Source: Pullilachnospira sp963929535
GTDB taxonomy: Bacteria; Bacillota; Clostridia; Lachnospirales; Lachnospiraceae
DNA: 64,000 nt
Direction: 5' to 3'
Assembly (NCBI GenBank): GCA_963929535.1
Contig: CAWVIZ010000007.1
Location: 120,706-184,705, forward strand
Position numbers and translations under genes: made by a program. The notes beneath the pieces were generated by a model, which had not been told where the DNA came from, searched no databases, and saw nothing but the letters and a program-made list of their open reading frames with translations. Of this stretch, positions 23,826 through 33,394 are shown piece after piece. Position 1 is the first letter of the stretch. Each line of letters begins with the position of its first letter.

Positions 23826-25216
23826 AAAGTGTTCCAAAGCTGATCCGGCGTTTTGTGGGAATCCTGTTTGTAAGCACCCTGCTGCTTCTGGGGGTGAATC
23901 TGCTGCTGCTTTTGATCGCCGCGGACAGTACGGTTCCCAACGACAGCCCTTACAAGACCGCCCGGGCCGTTGCCGGGGAGCTTACGCTGGTAAACGGCCG
24001 GTACCGTTTTTCCCCGCAGGGGGAGGAGCTGCTGGCCGGGGAGGATGCCTGGGCCATGCTGATCTCTGACGAGAGCCTTCAGGTGGTATGGCGTTCGGAG
24101 AATCTGCCCGGGGAAATTCCAGGAGAATATACGCTGGCTGATATTGCGGAATTTACCAGGGGCTATCTGAAGGATTACCCCACCTATACGGCGGAAGGAG
24201 AAGGCGGTCTGATGGTGGTGGGATTTCCAAGGGACAGGTACTGGAAGCATCTGTGGCCCAGCTGGGATATGGAAAACATCCGACGGATTCCGGTAACGAT
24301 CCTGACGTGGATCATCTGCAATGTGCTGGTGATTCTGCTGATCTATGTGACGGCCAACGGGAAGATTGTCAGATCTGTCAGACCCATTGTGGAGGGGATC
24401 CAGGCACTGGCCAGGGAGGAACAGATCCATGTGCCGGAGAAAGGGCTGCTGTCAGAGATTGCCGCCAGCATCAACCGGACCTCGGATATCCTCTGGTCCA
24501 AGAACAGGGAGATCCGCAGGAAAGACAGGGCCAGAGCCAACTGGATCGCCGGAGTATCCCACGATATCCGAACGCCGCTGTCCATGGTAATGGGACATGC
24601 GGCCCGTCTGGAGCAGGATCCAGGGATAGGCCAGGAGGCCAGAGAGGAAGCGGCGGTGATCCGCAGACAGAGCGAGAGGATGAAGAATCTGATCAATGAT
24701 CTGAATCTGGCGTCCAAGATGGAGTACAATATGCAGCCTGTGAAAATGGAGCCTGTAAATGCGGTGGCGCTGGTGCGGAAGACGCTGGTGGATTTTATGA
24801 ATACGGATATTGAGGGAAAGTATCCGGTGGTCTGGGAGACAGAGGAAGAACTGACTGCCTGTATGGTGGAGGGGGATCAGGATCTTCTGAGCAGAGCGGT
24901 ATTCAATCTGATCCAGAACTGCGTCAACCATAACCGGCAGGGCTGCGGGATCTATGGGGGAGTGGAACTGGAGGAGGGATACTGCCGGATCCATGTGGAC
25001 GATGACGGGGTGGGAGCCGATGACGGTGAGCTGGAACGGCTGAAAAATACGCCCCACTATATGGTCTGCGATGAAAATACCCGGGAGCAGAGACATGGGC
25101 TGGGACTTCTGATCGTGCGGCAGATCGCCAGGGCCCATAAAGGATGGGTGGAAATGGGGCACAGCGGACACGGTGGATTTTCTGTGAGGATCATACTTCC
25201 GGTAAAAAGAGGCTGA
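23822..25216 (+). CDS. Sensor histidine kinase
   Basis: A 464-aa membrane kinase. TM1 is at about 10-33, an extracytoplasmic sensor at about 34-155, and TM2 at about 158-180. The HisKA H-box is GVSHDIRTPLS (phosphoacceptor His), the N-box is NLIQNCVNHN, and the HATPase G-boxes are DDGVGA and RHGLGLLI. It overlaps the response regulator by 4 bp. Its large external loop differs from the short loop of BceS kinases and is more like NisK/SpaK-type sensors. The ligand is unknown. Confidence 0.92.
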   Translation: MKSVPKLIRRFVGILFVSTLLLLGVNLLLLLIAADSTVPNDSPYKTARAVAGELTLVNGRYRFSPQGEELLAGEDAWAMLISDESLQVVWRSENLPGEIPGEYTLADIAEFTRGYLKDYPTYTAEGEGGLMVVGFPRDRYWKHLWPSWDMENIRRIPVTILTWIICNVLVILLIYVTANGKIVRSVRPIVEGIQALAREEQIHVPEKGLLSEIAASINRTSDILWSKNREIRRKDRARANWIAGVSHDIRTPLSMVMGHAARLEQDPGIGQEAREEAAVIRRQSERMKNLINDLNLASKMEYNMQPVKMEPVNAVALVRKTLVDFMNTDIEGKYPVVWETEEELTACMVEGDQDLLSRAVFNLIQNCVNHNRQGCGIYGGVELEEGYCRIHVDDDGVGADDGELERLKNTPHYMVCDENTREQRHGLGLLIVRQIARAHKGWVEMGHSGHGGFSVRIILPVKRG

Positions 25217-25329
25217 CGGTTCCACCGGCCTGCTGTTATGAGAGGGGAGAAGCTGCGGTTCACAGGCGGCAGCAGTGAAGCCGGAAGGCGAAACTGCTGC
25301 AGGTGTCGTAATTTGTTGTTTATCTTTTG

Positions 25330-25358
25330 TTGCGCCGGATTTGGCAGATGGATATAAT
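25330..25358 (+). promoter_or_regulatory. SigA-type promoter of the AlbA-domain gene
   Basis: TTGCGC (25330-25335) and TATAAT (25353-25358) are 17 bp apart, 128 bp before the start codon. Confidence 0.65.
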
Positions 25359-25486
25359 AGAGGAGAGGGCTCCCCGGAGGATCAGGAGCCTGATAGATGA
25401 ATGGCAATGATATCTGAAAAGGCAGCAGTTCGATCCTCCGGCTTCACTGCTGCCTGAAAATGCTTCTGATGATGAGGAGGAACTGT

Positions 25487-27001
25487 ATGATCGAGAAATT
25501 TATCGCAGAAGCAACGGAGTGCGATTTTAAGATTGCTTTGGAGACCGGAAAACCGAAAAGCTGGCTGAAAAGTGTCAGTGCTTTTTCCAATGGGATCGGC
25601 GGCATGCTGTTTTTCGGGATTGATGATCAGGGAAATACCGCAGGCCTGGAGGATGTACAGGGGGATGCCGAAAAGATCAGCCGGCTGATAAAAGAGAGGA
25701 TCACACCGCTGCCCCAATTTGTACTTACGCCGGCTGCAGAGGAGGGGAAAAACGTTCTTGTCCTTAAGGTAACTGCCGGCCGGAACACTCCTTATTACTA
25801 TAAAGCAGACGGTGTAATGGAGGCGTATATCCGAATCGGGAATGAGAGTGTTCCTGCTCCCGGTTATGTGCTGAATGAACTGATCCTGAAGGGAAGCAAT
25901 CAGTCCTTTGATACGCTGGTCACAGACGCGGCGAAAAAGGATTACAGCTTTACCTTATTGGAAGCCACCTATCTGGAGAGGACCGGCCTGCATTTTGAGA
26001 AATCAGATTATCTTTCATTCGGGCTGACGGATAAGAACGGATTTTTGACAAATGCGGGGAAGCTGCTGACGGACCAGTATTCTGTTTATAATTCCAGGAT
26101 GTTCTGTACCCGATGGAACGGTCTGGAGAGAGGATCCGTCTTCGACGATGCCCTGGACGATAAGGAGTATGAAGGCAGCCTGATCTATCTTCTGAAAAGC
26201 GGATGTGAATTTATCCGCAACAATTCCAAGGTCCGTTTTGCGAAGGAGGCCGGCTACCGGGTGGACAAGCCGGATTATGCGGAACGCGCCGTGATGGAAG
26301 CCGTTGTAAATGCATTGATCCATCGGGATTATATCACATTAGGCAGCGAGATCCATATTGATATGTTTGATGACCGGGTGGAGATCATTTCACCCGGAGG
26401 TATGTTTGAGGGCGCTCCTGTTCAGGAATGTGACATCAATACGATACATTCGGTACGCCGGAATCCTGTGATCGCGGATCTGTTCCATAGGATGAAATAT
26501 ATGGAGCGAAGAGGAAGCGGTCTGCGGAAGATCGTCAGTGAAACAGAAAAGCTGCCGGGGTATACCGGACGGTGCAGGCCGGAATTTTACTCTACAGCAT
26601 CGGATTTCCGCGTGATCCTGAAAAATGTGAATTACTTCATGTACGGTGGTACCGCACATGATGCCGTACATGATACCGCACATGGTACCGCGCATGATGC
26701 TGTGTATGATGCCGCACCTGGCCTGGGACACATGATAGTGCAGGAATCTCCGGTGGAGTATCATACGGACAAAAGCATAACGGATAAATGGGAAAAACTG
26801 GTGAGTTTCTGCGGCAGGGCCAGAAGCCGCAAGGAGATGCAGCAGCACCTGGGTATCGGAAACAGAGCCCACTTCAGCAAAATGTATCTGAAGCCTCTGC
26901 TGGAATCCGGGCGGATCAGGATGACCCTGCCGGATAAACCTCAGAGCAGATATCAAAAATATATTGCGGCAGAAAAAACGGAAGGACGGACAGACAGCTA
27001 A
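25487..27001 (+). CDS. AlbA/Schlafen-type ATP-binding transcriptional regulator
   Basis: A 504-aa protein. An N-terminal AlbA_2 domain (about 1-125) has the ECDFK signature and FSNGIGGMLFFGIDD. The centre and C terminus have a GHKL-like ATP-binding module: VVNALIHRDY, ISPGGMFEG and RRGSGLRKI. The last about 80 residues look like a winged helix. The ATG at 25487 has GAGGAGG upstream and is preferred over 25460. Residues about 389-412 are encoded by a 12-bp minisatellite. Such proteins are common in gut Firmicutes and are usually called RecG-like ATP-binding regulators; function is poorly known. It is flanked by its own promoter and terminator. Confidence 0.85.
   Translation: MIEKFIAEATECDFKIALETGKPKSWLKSVSAFSNGIGGMLFFGIDDQGNTAGLEDVQGDAEKISRLIKERITPLPQFVLTPAAEEGKNVLVLKVTAGRNTPYYYKADGVMEAYIRIGNESVPAPGYVLNELILKGSNQSFDTLVTDAAKKDYSFTLLEATYLERTGLHFEKSDYLSFGLTDKNGFLTNAGKLLTDQYSVYNSRMFCTRWNGLERGSVFDDALDDKEYEGSLIYLLKSGCEFIRNNSKVRFAKEAGYRVDKPDYAERAVMEAVVNALIHRDYITLGSEIHIDMFDDRVEIISPGGMFEGAPVQECDINTIHSVRRNPVIADLFHRMKYMERRGSGLRKIVSETEKLPGYTGRCRPEFYSTASDFRVILKNVNYFMYGGTAHDAVHDTAHGTAHDAVYDAAPGLGHMIVQESPVEYHTDKSITDKWEKLVSFCGRARSRKEMQQHLGIGNRAHFSKMYLKPLLESGRIRMTLPDKPQSRYQKYIAAEKTEGRTDS
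26651..26722 (+). repeat. In-frame 12-bp minisatellite, six units
   Basis: Six imperfect 12-bp units of the type (A/G)CCGCACATGAT encode a four-residue repeat near (T/A)(A/V)H(D/G). It lies in the linker between the ATP-binding and winged-helix parts of the AlbA-domain protein. Copy number changes would keep the frame. Confidence 0.75.
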
Positions 27002-27015
27002 GAAAGGATCTGGAA

Positions 27016-27059
27016 AAAACTCCCCGCATCGGCTTTCATCAGCCGCGGCGGGGAGTTTT
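27016..27059 (+). terminator. Rho-independent terminator
   Basis: AAAACTCCCCGC (27016-27027) pairs with GCGGGGAGTTTT (27048-27059), with an inner GGCT/AGCC stem. It starts 15 bp after the AlbA-domain gene and, with A and T tracts on both sides, may serve both strands. Confidence 0.85.
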
Positions 27060-27165
27060 CCGGGATACGTCCGGCAGGTCCGCCATGGCTGTATGGCGGG
27101 TATTTGCCGGGCTATCCCGCGGATCGGATAGGAGAAAGGGATTCTCTTATCCGATCGCATGTATT

Positions 27166-30100
27166 TCAGAGCGGATAGATTCTGCGGGCAGTCAGTTTTG
27201 CTTTACCCACCAGACCGTAATCCTGGGTGCTGGCGGTAATGGAAGCTGTCACTGCATCCGGGTCGAAATTGTTGGCCATCTGGGCCGTCCGTTCTCCGGC
27301 CAGCCGATAGTAGTCCCGGGCGATAAGCCGGTTGTTCAGCGTGCTGGAAACCTCAACGGTGATGGTATTTTCTCCGGCATGCACCAGGTCTGTGATATCC
27401 AGCTTCAGAAGATCAAAGTCCAGCGGCGCAGCCTTTTTCCCGTTGACAAATACGGCAGCCAGATTGCCGCAGACGGAGTCCAGCTCCAGAACAGTGCGGC
27501 AGTTTTCCGTCCATTCCTGTGAAAGCCGGGTATGGACCGTGTAGAAGCCCACGCCGGAGACATCAGGCCCCACGGAGGGGATCTGCCGCCAGGGGATCAG
27601 ATCCGTCTCACCCACGGAAATCCTGTCTTTTCGGGTCTCGTAATAGACTTCGTTGGTAACGATGCCAAGCCCCCGGTCTTCGGTGATGGTCACCTTTTCC
27701 CCCTCATTCCAGTCTTCCACGGTGAGATCCCAGCGGTTCAGCAAAATTTCTCCGGGAACCCGGGCATCCAGACTGCGGGAGGTGCCATCGGAAAGCTGTA
27801 TCTGTACCGGCTGGCTCTTTTCTGCCAGCAAGGAGAGCGTACCATCTTTGTAAACAGGAATACCGCCCTCTGCCCGGACTGCGTGAAGAGAAGCCGGCTG
27901 TGTGCTGTCCAGGATCACCATGGCGGTCTGTCCCGGTTTTAAGACCAGCGGGATCCGGGTGTGGGTTTCATCCTGTTCAAAGCAGGCGATCTGCCGGATC
28001 TCTCCCGTCCAGCAGTCGGCCAGATATGGCGTTCCTGTGCCCGGAAGGGATACGGTCACGGAAACGGGAGCATCCTTCTGATACATGTAATTGTAGACAA
28101 ACAGATACTGGCAGCTTCCGTCATCTCTCAGATTGGTGAGAATGTCTGTATTTTCCTGTGAAAATCCTGCTCTGGGAGAGATTCCCAGCGCCTGCAGGGC
28201 TTCCAGAGTCTGACTCTGATCCTCCACCTCTTTTACATTGGGGAGTGCCTTGATCTGCCGGATAATATCCTGCAGTTCCTCATCCATTCCATCCAGTCCC
28301 AGGGTACGGGATGCGGCCTTTTCGTGGAGTCTGCTGATGCCGTGGGGACGGATGGTCTCATTAACGCCGTTGACAAACAGGAGGGGCAGTCCGGCTTTTG
28401 CCCAGGAGAGCAGAAGTCTGGCAGTGGACAGGGGGAAGAATTCCTGGTAAATGATCAGCGCCTGATAGCCGGGACCTTCCGGATCCACCAATCCGTCCCG
28501 GTATTCAATATGTCCGTCCTCCAGAATCTGAGGCGCGAAATAATCGTAGGTATAGCCCATATTCTGAAGCCGCATATCCTTCCAGTATATTCCTTCGTTG
28601 GCCCGCATTCCTTCATGCTCGTAAAATTCCTTTTCCGATGAGGAAAGATCTCCGAAGATCAGATTGTTGAAATTGTAGTCGATCCGCAGGATTCCCAGAT
28701 CCACCCGGGGCTTTCCCTGACGCAGCAGCATCTGATATCTGGCGATCATATCTGTCCAGTCATTGTAGTGAGCCCAGGCGGGCTGACGCACGCCGAAGCG
28801 CTCGGAGAAAATAGGCCACATACCCTCATGTCCCGGCCAGTAGGTGGAATCTTCGCTTCCGGCGATACTGGAATATCCGTGAAGCACGGTACGGGATACG
28901 CCTGCGGCAAACTGGGTGTAGATGATCTGGGTATAAAAATCCAGTCCCATCATGTAGTTGAGCTGGGTGGCTCCCGTCTCACTGGAGTACAGGCGGCGGT
29001 ACAGATGAGCCGGTCCCGCCAGATTCCGGAAGGATTCGATCTGGGAGCAGAATTCCAGGGATTCCGTCTCAATGCCGTCCACGTATTTTCCGGGCTGAGA
29101 AATCTCAAAGGGAAGTCCGTAGGAGATTTCGGCCCGCAGGGTCATGCCGATGCTGTGAAGCCATTCCTGCATGGGTTTCAGCATATTTTCCATGTAGAGA
29201 TCCGTCATGGTCTGATACAGATCGTGGTGCAGCTTATCCAGAAATACCTTGTCGCTGCACGTATAGTAGTAGAAATATTCCACCTCCATGGAACCGGCGG
29301 CCTTCAGTACAAAGGGCAGCCAGGGAGTCAGATCGTAGCCTCTGCGCTGTCTGAATTCTTCCAGAAGATGGTAGCCCCAGAACTGCCCGCCCCTTCCGTA
29401 GGTGGAGAGCTCCAGAGAATCCATATACATCTGTACCCGGCTGTTTCTGGCGATGGATTCCTTCATCTCCTCTGTGATCACTTCCCGGTTCCAGTAGTCG
29501 ATAAATGCTTCCACACCGTACCGGTCAATGTAATTGATGGTATAAGAGGTCCTGACGGCAGGGGAAGCCGTCTGTCCGGTACCATGGAGCCAGAAGGCAA
29601 ACAGCTCATATTCTCCGTCCGTGGGAGCTGTCCAGTCCAGGCAGCCCTCCTGCACCTGGGAGGTGAGCACCAGGCAGGAATCCTTATCCAGAAGGATCTG
29701 CCGGGGGGATGTCCCTTCCGCAGGAGACGCTGTTTCCGGTCCGGCGTCTTTGGGGGATATCCTTCTGGCAGCAACCACAGCCAGAAGTTCCTGGCAATGG
29801 ACATTGGGTCTGGTGAGAGCACACATTTCCAGAGGCCCGGTGCGGCGTTCTCCCGGCTCCAGTACCTGGGAGGTGAAATCCAGTTCCTTGGCGGCGGCTT
29901 TGTCATCGGGGGTAATGGTGATTAGATTGGCGTTGGACCAGTTGGTGCCGCTGGTCATGGATACCCCCATATTCCGGTCTGTAGCCTCCCGCATAACCGT
30001 GTGGGAGTCGTGCACCCACTCCTCCGAACCCCATCCGTACAGGGAAGAATCCGCACCCGGCTCATCCATTGCCAGAAATTCCACTGCGCCGAAGCCCGAG

Positions 30101-30222
30101 TCATAGATCATGCGGATATCGTTTTTCAGCGTCTGATCTGTATGGAAGCCTTCCGCCAGCCACCAGCGGACTTCCGGCCGGAATTCCACATCCGGTTTTG
30201 AAAATTTTGCTTTCCAGTCCAT
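27166..30222 (-). CDS. Large glycoside hydrolase, GH106 (alpha-L-rhamnosidase)-like
   Basis: A 1018-aa protein without a signal peptide, so it acts in the cytoplasm. The N-terminal sequence VRWWLAEGFHTDQTLKNDI and GFGAVEFLAMDEP, the long central barrel-like region and the C-terminal beta-sandwich (about 880-1000, YTVHTRLSQEW...LDSVCGNLAAVFVNGKK) fit the GH106 alpha-L-rhamnosidase-like group. I cannot assign the catalytic residues by eye. CCAAGGAGG lies just before ATG 30222. The AraC-type gene upstream in the same direction probably controls it. Likely substrate: rhamnose-bearing plant pectin fragments or glycosides taken up by the cell (inference). Confidence 0.75.
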   Translation of the reverse strand: MDWKAKFSKPDVEFRPEVRWWLAEGFHTDQTLKNDIRMIYDSGFGAVEFLAMDEPGADSSLYGWGSEEWVHDSHTVMREATDRNMGVSMTSGTNWSNANLITITPDDKAAAKELDFTSQVLEPGERRTGPLEMCALTRPNVHCQELLAVVAARRISPKDAGPETASPAEGTSPRQILLDKDSCLVLTSQVQEGCLDWTAPTDGEYELFAFWLHGTGQTASPAVRTSYTINYIDRYGVEAFIDYWNREVITEEMKESIARNSRVQMYMDSLELSTYGRGGQFWGYHLLEEFRQRRGYDLTPWLPFVLKAAGSMEVEYFYYYTCSDKVFLDKLHHDLYQTMTDLYMENMLKPMQEWLHSIGMTLRAEISYGLPFEISQPGKYVDGIETESLEFCSQIESFRNLAGPAHLYRRLYSSETGATQLNYMMGLDFYTQIIYTQFAAGVSRTVLHGYSSIAGSEDSTYWPGHEGMWPIFSERFGVRQPAWAHYNDWTDMIARYQMLLRQGKPRVDLGILRIDYNFNNLIFGDLSSSEKEFYEHEGMRANEGIYWKDMRLQNMGYTYDYFAPQILEDGHIEYRDGLVDPEGPGYQALIIYQEFFPLSTARLLLSWAKAGLPLLFVNGVNETIRPHGISRLHEKAASRTLGLDGMDEELQDIIRQIKALPNVKEVEDQSQTLEALQALGISPRAGFSQENTDILTNLRDDGSCQYLFVYNYMYQKDAPVSVTVSLPGTGTPYLADCWTGEIRQIACFEQDETHTRIPLVLKPGQTAMVILDSTQPASLHAVRAEGGIPVYKDGTLSLLAEKSQPVQIQLSDGTSRSLDARVPGEILLNRWDLTVEDWNEGEKVTITEDRGLGIVTNEVYYETRKDRISVGETDLIPWRQIPSVGPDVSGVGFYTVHTRLSQEWTENCRTVLELDSVCGNLAAVFVNGKKAAPLDFDLLKLDITDLVHAGENTITVEVSSTLNNRLIARDYYRLAGERTAQMANNFDPDAVTASITASTQDYGLVGKAKLTARRIYPL

Positions 30223-30365
30223 AAAAATACCTCCTTGGGATACAATCTTTGCTTACTTTGATTGTATTCTCCAGGGAGGATTTCTCCAATGGAATATTCC
30301 CAGTTTTCTGATGGAATTATCGCAGGACGCCCTCTGTCTGACAGGTGCCTTGGAGACAGGATCTG

Positions 30366-30415
30366 TTTTGGCCGGGCGTCTCGGAGGTGGGGCTGGTTTT
30401 GGCCGGGTGTCTCGG
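30366..30415. repeat. Pair of 19-bp direct repeats ahead of the GH106-like gene
   Basis: TTTTGGCCGGGCGTCTCGG (30366-30384) and TTTTGGCCGGGTGTCTCGG (30397-30415) differ at one base and are spaced 31 bp start to start. They lie between the AraC-type gene and the glycosidase start, 145-190 bp upstream of the latter. They may be regulator sites or a simple duplication. Confidence 0.5.
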
Positions 30416-30444
30416 CTGGGGAGCCTGCTGATGACCAGAGGATC

Positions 30445-31527
30445 TCAGCGGTCCTGTCCGCCGGGGACTGGTGTATGGGGAGCCGCCGTCTGACGCCGGT
30501 AATCAGATGGGGTGCAGCCGTAATGTTTCTTGAATACTTTCATAAAATACGCCGAATCCGAATAACCCAGGAACGTTCCCAATTCATGGATGGAAATGTC
30601 GCTTTCCCGCAGGAGCAGTGCGGCCCGTTCCATGCGGGCTTCCGCAAGCAGCGTGGAAAAGGTCTTTCCTGTATGTTTTTTCAGCAGACTGCTGAGATAC
30701 TGGGGGTTGAAGTGAAAGGTACGGGCACAGGATTCCAGCGTGATCTCTGTGCAGTGTCTGCGGATATGGCTGGTGATCCGGGGAACGCTGGAAAAACGTT
30801 CCATATAGCTGTCCGGGTACTCCACAGATGCCTCATGCCTCTGCAGCAGCTTTCCCAGGAAGGAAACCAGAGAGCCGTTCAGGATATTTTCATAGTAGGG
30901 GAGCTGGTTTTCCTGCTCGGCAAACATTTCCAGGATCATGGATACAAGCTGGCAATCCTGCCCGGTACGGAACAGCAGATATTTTTTGTAGGTGCTGGAA
31001 TATACGATCTCATTGAAAAATTCAGAAAGAATGCTGGTGTTTTTCAGAAGAGAGGAAAAGGTCTCCGTAAAGGTGGAGGCTCTCAGCAGAACGTTCAGGA
31101 TCACCGCCTCCCCGTCCGCCGCGATGGAGTGGATGACCCTGGGGGGAATGATGCAGATATCCCCCTCTGACAGGGGAAGGCCGAGACCGTCCACCTGATT
31201 GGAGCAGGAGCCCTTCAGCACGTAGATCATTTCAAAGAATGCATGAGAATGATCCGGTGTATACATATACCGGAAATGCCGCAGGATCCGTACCTGCAGG
31301 GAATTCCGGAAATACAGATCCTCCGGGAGCTCCGAGAGCATGGGGGAGGCCGCCATATGGGAACGGCTGGTGCCGCTCTCCGGCAGGACTTCCCAGGCGT
31401 GCCCTGAGATCCGGGGATACTGTTCCGGCGGACAGTACTGTCCTGTGGAGTCATAGTAAGCTTTGAGATGCAGCTCCAGTTCGCTGCAGGACAGCATGCT
31501 TTCCCAGAGAGTACGGGCGGTGAGCAT
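30445..31527 (-). CDS. AraC-family transcriptional regulator
   Basis: A 360-aa regulator. The central part has a cupin-like sensor (YTPDHSHAFFEMIYVLKGS and GDICIIPPRVIHS). The C-terminal about 100 residues hold two helix-turn-helix motifs (CARTFHFNPQYLSSLLKKH and ISIHELGTFLGYSDSAYFM) with the family end YGCTPSDYRR. The ATG at 31527 has GGAGGTAA upstream, 5 bp from the carboxypeptidase stop, so it may be read with that gene. Adjacent to the GH106-like gene, it likely senses the sugar released or imported. Confidence 0.9.
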   Translation of the reverse strand: MLTARTLWESMLSCSELELHLKAYYDSTGQYCPPEQYPRISGHAWEVLPESGTSRSHMAASPMLSELPEDLYFRNSLQVRILRHFRYMYTPDHSHAFFEMIYVLKGSCSNQVDGLGLPLSEGDICIIPPRVIHSIAADGEAVILNVLLRASTFTETFSSLLKNTSILSEFFNEIVYSSTYKKYLLFRTGQDCQLVSMILEMFAEQENQLPYYENILNGSLVSFLGKLLQRHEASVEYPDSYMERFSSVPRITSHIRRHCTEITLESCARTFHFNPQYLSSLLKKHTGKTFSTLLAEARMERAALLLRESDISIHELGTFLGYSDSAYFMKVFKKHYGCTPSDYRRQTAAPHTPVPGGQDR

Positions 31528-31532
31528 GGATA

Positions 31533-33008
31533 TTACCTCCTTTGACGGCCGTTTGTCCGGCGGTGTTTCCTGGCCTTCCTGCGGCGGGACTTCCGGACAA
31601 ACAGAAAGATTTCCATAATGATCAGGAGCAGAAGCAGCCCTGCCAGGATATAGGTGTAGGACGGAAGACGGCGGGCCAGCGAGGCAGTCTGCTGTACGGC
31701 GGGAGACTGGGAGATCTCCGTGAGAAGAGACGGAGAATACTGCCCTGAGGCAATACCGGCTTCACTGGGGCTGCTGGTGAGAAGCGTCTGTATGGCGCTG
31801 GTGGACACAGTTTCCGCAGCCACCGGATACCCGGAGTAGAGATACGTTTTGGTAAGCTGTCCGTCTCCCTGGGAAATACTGGAGGTCAGCTGGGAGGCGT
31901 CTGTGTTCAGCGGTACCGTGGCTGTGCAGGTGGAACGCAGGGAATCCACCGTGCATTTTTGGCCAAAATACAGAGACGGATAGAGGAATCCGGATGCAGC
32001 GCAGGAATTACTGGAATATAGGGTGATATTCTGAAAATTGTTAAATCCGTAATCCAGCATGGAAGCTGTATCCAGATATACCTGGGGGCCGTTGGTGCGC
32101 AGCGACACGCATACCAGTCTGCGGCCGTCCCGCTCGGCGTAGGTCACCAGAGTATTCAGAGCAGCCATGGTAAATCCTGTTTTCCCTCCGGTACAGCCTT
32201 CGTAGGCGTAATCCCGGTCAGGCAGCATCTTGTGATGGTTGTTCAGCCACCGCTGTTCCCCGCACATATTGGTGGTGGGGATGGTGTAAGTCTGGGTCTG
32301 GCAGATCTGGCGGAATGTGGGATTGCTGTAAGCGGCCTGGGCGATCAGCGCCATATCGTGGGCTGTGGTATAGTGATTTTCATCAGGAAGCCCGTTGGGA
32401 TTGGTAAAATGCGTGTTGGTACATCCCAGCTCCTGTGCCCTCTGATTCATCAGATCCACGAAAGCCGTTACGCTTCCGCTGATATGCTCTGCCACCGCCA
32501 GGCAGACCTCGTTGGCGGACTCCAGCATCATACCGTAGAGACATTCCTCCATGGAAAGAATCTCACCCACCCGGATGCCGATGTGGGAGCTGTCCCGCTC
32601 AATACCGTAGATGGCATTTTCGGAAAAAGTGACCCGCTCTGACAGGGAAGAATTTTCCAGGGCCAGCAGGGAGGTCATGATCTTGGTGATACTGGCGGGA
32701 TACTTGACTGCATCAATATCCTTGGCGTACAGGAACGCGCCGCTGTCCAGATCCATCACAGCGGCAGATTCCGCCCAGACCGCCGGACCCTGGGGCCATC
32801 CCTCTACTTCATTGCTTTGAACTGCCGCAAAGTAAGCGTCCGGTTCCAGACGCTCTTCTTCTCCGGTTTCTCCCGTATTCTGCGAGGAATCCTCTGTCTG
32901 GACCGCCCCGTCGGTCTCTGTGGCTGCCGCCGAAAAGGGGAAGCAGACCAGAAGCAGTGCGGTACAGAGAACAGGCAGCAGCCTGCGCAGGATATGCTTG
33001 GTATTCAT
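31533..33008 (-). CDS. D-alanyl-D-alanine carboxypeptidase (DacF/PBP5-like)
   Basis: A 491-aa serine peptidase of family S11. A signal peptide (about 1-29), the SxxK active site SITK (Ser106, Lys109), SAN and GGKTGF motifs are all present. A C-terminal membrane segment (about 450-470) with a very basic tail (RKSRRRKARKHRR) replaces the amphipathic helix of PBP5. It trims the terminal D-Ala from peptidoglycan pentapeptides on the outer face of the membrane. AAAGGAG precedes the ATG. Confidence 0.92.
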   Translation of the reverse strand: MNTKHILRRLLPVLCTALLLVCFPFSAAATETDGAVQTEDSSQNTGETGEEERLEPDAYFAAVQSNEVEGWPQGPAVWAESAAVMDLDSGAFLYAKDIDAVKYPASITKIMTSLLALENSSLSERVTFSENAIYGIERDSSHIGIRVGEILSMEECLYGMMLESANEVCLAVAEHISGSVTAFVDLMNQRAQELGCTNTHFTNPNGLPDENHYTTAHDMALIAQAAYSNPTFRQICQTQTYTIPTTNMCGEQRWLNNHHKMLPDRDYAYEGCTGGKTGFTMAALNTLVTYAERDGRRLVCVSLRTNGPQVYLDTASMLDYGFNNFQNITLYSSNSCAASGFLYPSLYFGQKCTVDSLRSTCTATVPLNTDASQLTSSISQGDGQLTKTYLYSGYPVAAETVSTSAIQTLLTSSPSEAGIASGQYSPSLLTEISQSPAVQQTASLARRLPSYTYILAGLLLLLIIMEIFLFVRKSRRRKARKHRRTNGRQRR

Positions 33009-33070
33009 TTTTAAATCTCCTTTTTCATCCTAAGTACGTTGTTGGATATGCCTTTTGATTATGCCGACGG

Positions 33071-33394
33071 CCACAGGCGGAGCCTGCGGCCGACATTCGC
33101 CGTTCGCCAGGAGCAAGCTTAGCTTTCTCCGGCTCACTTTCGCTCATTATGCCACAGGCGGAGCCTGCGGCGGGCATTCGCCGTTCGCCAGGAGCAAGCT
33201 TAGCTTTCTCCGGCTCACTTTCGCTCATTATGCCACAGGCAGAGCCTGCGGCCGACATTCGCCGTTCGCCAGGAGCAAGCTAAGCTTTCTCCGGCTCACT
33301 TTCGCTCATTATGCCACAGGCGGAGCCTGCGGCGGGCATTCGCCGTTCGCCAGGAGCAAGCTAAGCTTTCTCCGGCTCACTTTCGCTCATTATA
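33071..33394. repeat. Four-copy 81-bp tandem repeat
   Basis: Units start at 33071, 33152, 33233 and 33314, exactly 81 bp apart; a degenerate start recurs at 33395. Units 1 and 3 share GGCCGACATTC, while 2 and 4 share GGCGGGCATTC, so a 162-bp dimer seems to have been duplicated. Units 1-2 have AGCTTAGC and 3-4 AGCTAAGC. Since 81 is a multiple of three, both strands stay open, but the translations look like low-complexity noise. It lies 63 bp upstream of the carboxypeptidase gene. Confidence 0.95.

Noticed and set aside
27085..30201. Long open frames antisense to the GH106-like gene, up to 385 codons (28768-29925 plus)
   Set aside because: They have no ribosome binding site or recognisable motifs and mirror the codon pattern of the strongly supported minus-strand gene.
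33071..33394. CRISPR array
   Set aside because: The units are contiguous 81-bp copies with no variable spacers between short repeats, and no cas genes are near.
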